Below, piece by piece: positions 61,851 through 64,000 of a stretch of 64,000 nucleotides of DNA. The translations under genes were made by a program, and so were the position numbers. The stretch's first letter is position 1, and each line of letters opens with the position of its first letter. The DNA comes from Periplaneta americana (lineage: Eukaryota > Arthropoda > Insecta > Blattodea > Blattidae), in NCBI RefSeq assembly GCF_040183065.1, contig NC_091121.1, forward strand, positions 61,846,287-61,910,286, given 5' to 3'. The notes under the pieces are model-generated. The model saw only the letters and a program-made list of their open reading frames with translations. It had not been told where the DNA came from and did not search any database.

Positions 61851-63091
61851 TATCACCACGGCATGGCGCGTTCTCAGGTTGAGGATAGAGGAGACGGCCT
61901 CCAGATATGGAGGGTAGCTGCGAATATATTGAATAAGCAGTCGTGGACAGCCGATAAGGGGTGGTCCTCCAGCTTGGGGGTTGGGTGAAGGGCTAACAAC
62001 CCATCACCGTAGAAAACAGCTTGTTACGAAACCTAACAGTAACCCTCGGAATGGGACTAGTTCCATTAATTAAAATGTCTTAATGAAACTTACAGCAGAA
62101 TCCATATAGGCCAGTTTCTATCTGATGCTTTTCCAATTCACTGCGGGCTAAAGCAGGGAGATGCATTATCACCATTACTTTTTAACTTCGCTCTAGAATA
62201 TGCCATTAGAAAAGTTCAGGATAACACAGAGGGTTTGAAATTGAACGGGTTACATCAGCTTCTTGTCTATGCGGATGACGTGAATATGTTAGGAGAAAAT
62301 CCACAACCGATTAGGGAAAACACGGAAATTCTAGTTGAAGCAAGTAAAGTGATAGGGTTGGAAGTAAATTCCGAAAAGACAAAGTATATGATTATGTCTC
62401 GTGACCAGAATATTGTATGAAATGGAAATATAAAAATTGGAGATTTATCCTTCGAAGAGGTGGAAAAATTCAAATATCTTGGAGCAACAGTAACAAATAT
62501 AAATGACACTCGGGAGGAAATTAAACGCAGAATAAATATGGGAAATGCGTGTTATTATTCCGTTGAGAAGCTTTTATCATCTAGTCTTCTGTCAAAAAAT
62601 CTGAAGTTAGAATTTATAAAACAGTTATATTACTGGTTGTTCTGTATGGTTGTGAAACTTGGACTCTCACTTTGAGAGAGGAACAGAGATTAAGGGTGTT
62701 TGAGAATAAGGTTCTTAGGAAAATATTTGGGGCTAAGAGAGATGAAGTTACAGGAGAATGGAGAAAGTTACACAACGCAGAGCTGCATGCATTGTATACT
62801 TCACCTGACTTAATTAGGAACATAAAACCTAGACGTTTGAGATGGGCAGGACATGTAGCACGTATGGGCGAATCCAGAAATGCATATAGTGTTAGTTGGG
62901 AGGCCGGAGGGAAAAAGACCTTTGGGGAGACCAAGACGTAGGTGGGAAGATGATATTAAAATGGATTTGAGGGAGGTGGGATATGATGGTAGAGACTGGA
63001 TTAATCTTGCTCAGGATAGGGACCAATGGCGGGCTTATGTGAGGGCGGCAATGAACCTCCGGGTTCCTTAAAAGCCAGTAAGTAAGTAAGT
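61851..63091 (+). mobile_element. Internally deleted copy of the RTE-type LINE
   Basis: The 5' leader (ATCACCACGGCATGGCGCG onward) is nearly identical to that of 34761-37982 up to about 62060, then jumps to the middle of the RT domain ([28 protein letters not shown] in the long copy). It then runs to the 3' end with [28 protein letters not shown] and [15 protein letters not shown], with frame breaks. About 2 kb is missing. AATTCCATGTGA / AATTCCATATGA flank it at 61839-61850 and 63092-63103, one mismatch. Confidence 0.92.
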
Positions 63092-63195
63092 AATTCCATA
63101 TGAACTGTTCAGGTTACATGTTTTATTACGAATAAGCACAAAATTTAACAGTGTCAATTCCATATGAAGTGTTCAGGTTACGTGTTTTATTACTG
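63092..63195. repeat. 64-bp tandem duplication after the LINE
   Basis: AATTCCATATGAACTGTTCA (63092) recurs 64 bp later as AATTCCATATGAAGTGTTCA (63156), and both continue with GGTTAC and TGTTTTATTAC. The sequence before the LINE (about 61825) also matches the unit, so this short tandem array was already there before the LINE landed. Confidence 0.75.
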
Positions 63196-63621
63196 AACCT
63201 ATATAAATTAATTATATTCTAACTCTAGCTAGGCCTAAGTCTTTGTAGTGGAATGGAATGAAATTTCTGGGGCACTACGACCGAACACTCAGATCTTTTC
63301 CGATCTACCGTGCTAACCTTCAAACTAGGCACATTCTCAAACCCATATCAGCTGACTACACTAACAAGGAAACGTTCACCTGTGTCATGTTGAAGTTCTT
63401 TTCCAAACTCTGCACACTGAAAGGTCTTGTTAAGAAAAGACATAAAAAAAAAAATGAGCTCATTACCTACACTGCCAGGCCCTTCTTTTGGATGTAACTT
63501 TATCTGTCGAAACACATTGAGTAGCCTCACACTAGACACATATGCAAGCACTTCATCTGCCATGATGTTTACATTGCAACGCAGTAATAGCAAGGAAGTA
63601 GGGATGGAGCTGTATTGCTGA

Positions 63622-64000
63622 ACTGTATTTCAATTTCCACACAGCCATGTTCGGACTGATGAAATCCTGCTTGCTATGTGGCTTTCAGCAACGATACAGT
63701 ATCAATATATTAGCAGGGTTTCTAGATGGATGTGTTATTGGGCCATACCTTCTTCCACCTAATCTCACGGGTCACGCATACTTGATTTTCCTTGAACACA
63801 TACTGCATGGGCTCTTGGAAGATGTGCCACTGCATGTGTGTCAAAACATGTGGTTTCAGTACGATGACGCATCATCTCATTTTGCTCTTGTAGTCTGAGG
63901 TAATCTGGATCAACGATTTGGGCAACAGTCGATAGGTTATGGTGGCCCAACTGCTTGGCCTGCACGTTCCCCCGACTTGACTCCGCTAAACTACTTCCTG
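63622..64000 (+). mobile_element. Transposase remnant running off the window end
   Basis: Across broken frames the + strand reads SINILAGFLDGCVIGPYLLP, AYLIFLEHILHGLLEDVPLH, NMWFQYDDASSHFALVV, and PTAWPARSPDLTPLNYFL at the last bases. These match the catalytic core (second Asp in FQHDGAPxHF, third region WPPRSPDLTPLDFF) of an IS630/mariner-related transposase family common in insects. The 63240-63621 region before it holds no clear domain. Confidence 0.75.

Noticed and set aside
63348-63593. SCYL1 N-terminal exon on the - strand
   Set aside because: The frame (VLAYVSSVRLLNVFRQIKLH) has a donor-like end but does not match the SCYL1 N-lobe.
1-64000. CRISPR arrays, operons, LTR or capsid-bearing elements
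   Set aside because: No spacer-repeat array, bacterial gene organisation, LTR pair or gag/capsid/envelope-like frame was seen.

Overview
The window is a 64 kb piece of an AT-rich, intron-rich, repeat-laden animal genome, most likely from a hemimetabolous insect and plausibly a cockroach or termite (Blattodea). The organism call is inference. It rests on insect-like versions of two conserved genes, tRNA-derived SINEs, an RTE-type LINE with a GTAA-repeat tail, many mariner and hAT remnants, and TTAGG-like minisatellite DNA. No bacterial, plasmid or CRISPR features are present, and I recognised no LTR retrovirus, Polinton or other capsid-bearing element.

Two host genes can be assembled exon by exon and lie tail to tail. 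On the + strand, a complete six-exon gene at 2045-8639 encodes glucosamine-6-phosphate N-acetyltransferase (GNPNAT1/Gna1, 197 aa), an enzyme of the UDP-GlcNAc and chitin-precursor pathway. On the - strand, fourteen exons between 58164 and 27702 encode the last 670 residues of SCYL1, the N-terminal kinase-like pseudokinase of Golgi-ER traffic. Its first roughly 140-150 residues lie beyond position 64000. All splice phases agree across both genes. The two stop codons are about 19 kb apart, and I found no supportable gene in that interval.

The rest is mostly transposable elements, many with readable boundaries. Region 1-2044 is AT-rich upstream DNA with two DRE-like sites. The GNPNAT1 introns hold a SINE and a dead mariner, and a MITE begins 38 bp after its stop codon. 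The 9-27 kb intergenic region holds hAT, SINE, MITE and LINE remnants, including a MITE between two halves of a tandem duplication. The SCYL1 introns (28-58 kb) hold a hAT element, several short 5'-truncated LINE 3' ends with perfect target-site duplications, two mariner elements, a homopurine minisatellite, a DNA element nested in a SINE, and an unexplained promoter-like block with an NRF-1-type palindrome, a DRE site and TTAGG-like 20-bp repeats. The stretch 58-64 kb, probably SCYL1 intron 5' of the first visible exon, is LINE-rich and ends inside a transposase remnant.

The most notable object is a full-length RTE-type LINE at 34761-37982. It has a 1,032-codon open frame, intact endonuclease and reverse transcriptase motifs, and a perfect 13-14 bp target-site duplication, so it is very young and possibly mobile. 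It has no in-frame ATG before the endonuclease motif. An internally deleted relative lies at 61851-63091 and a 5'-truncated one at 60239-60815. I found no strong case for a wholly new biological system. The best candidates for a second look are the young LINE with its start problem, the promoter-like block in the SCYL1 intron, and a few unidentified exon-like stretches on the - strand between 22.7 and 27.0 kb.
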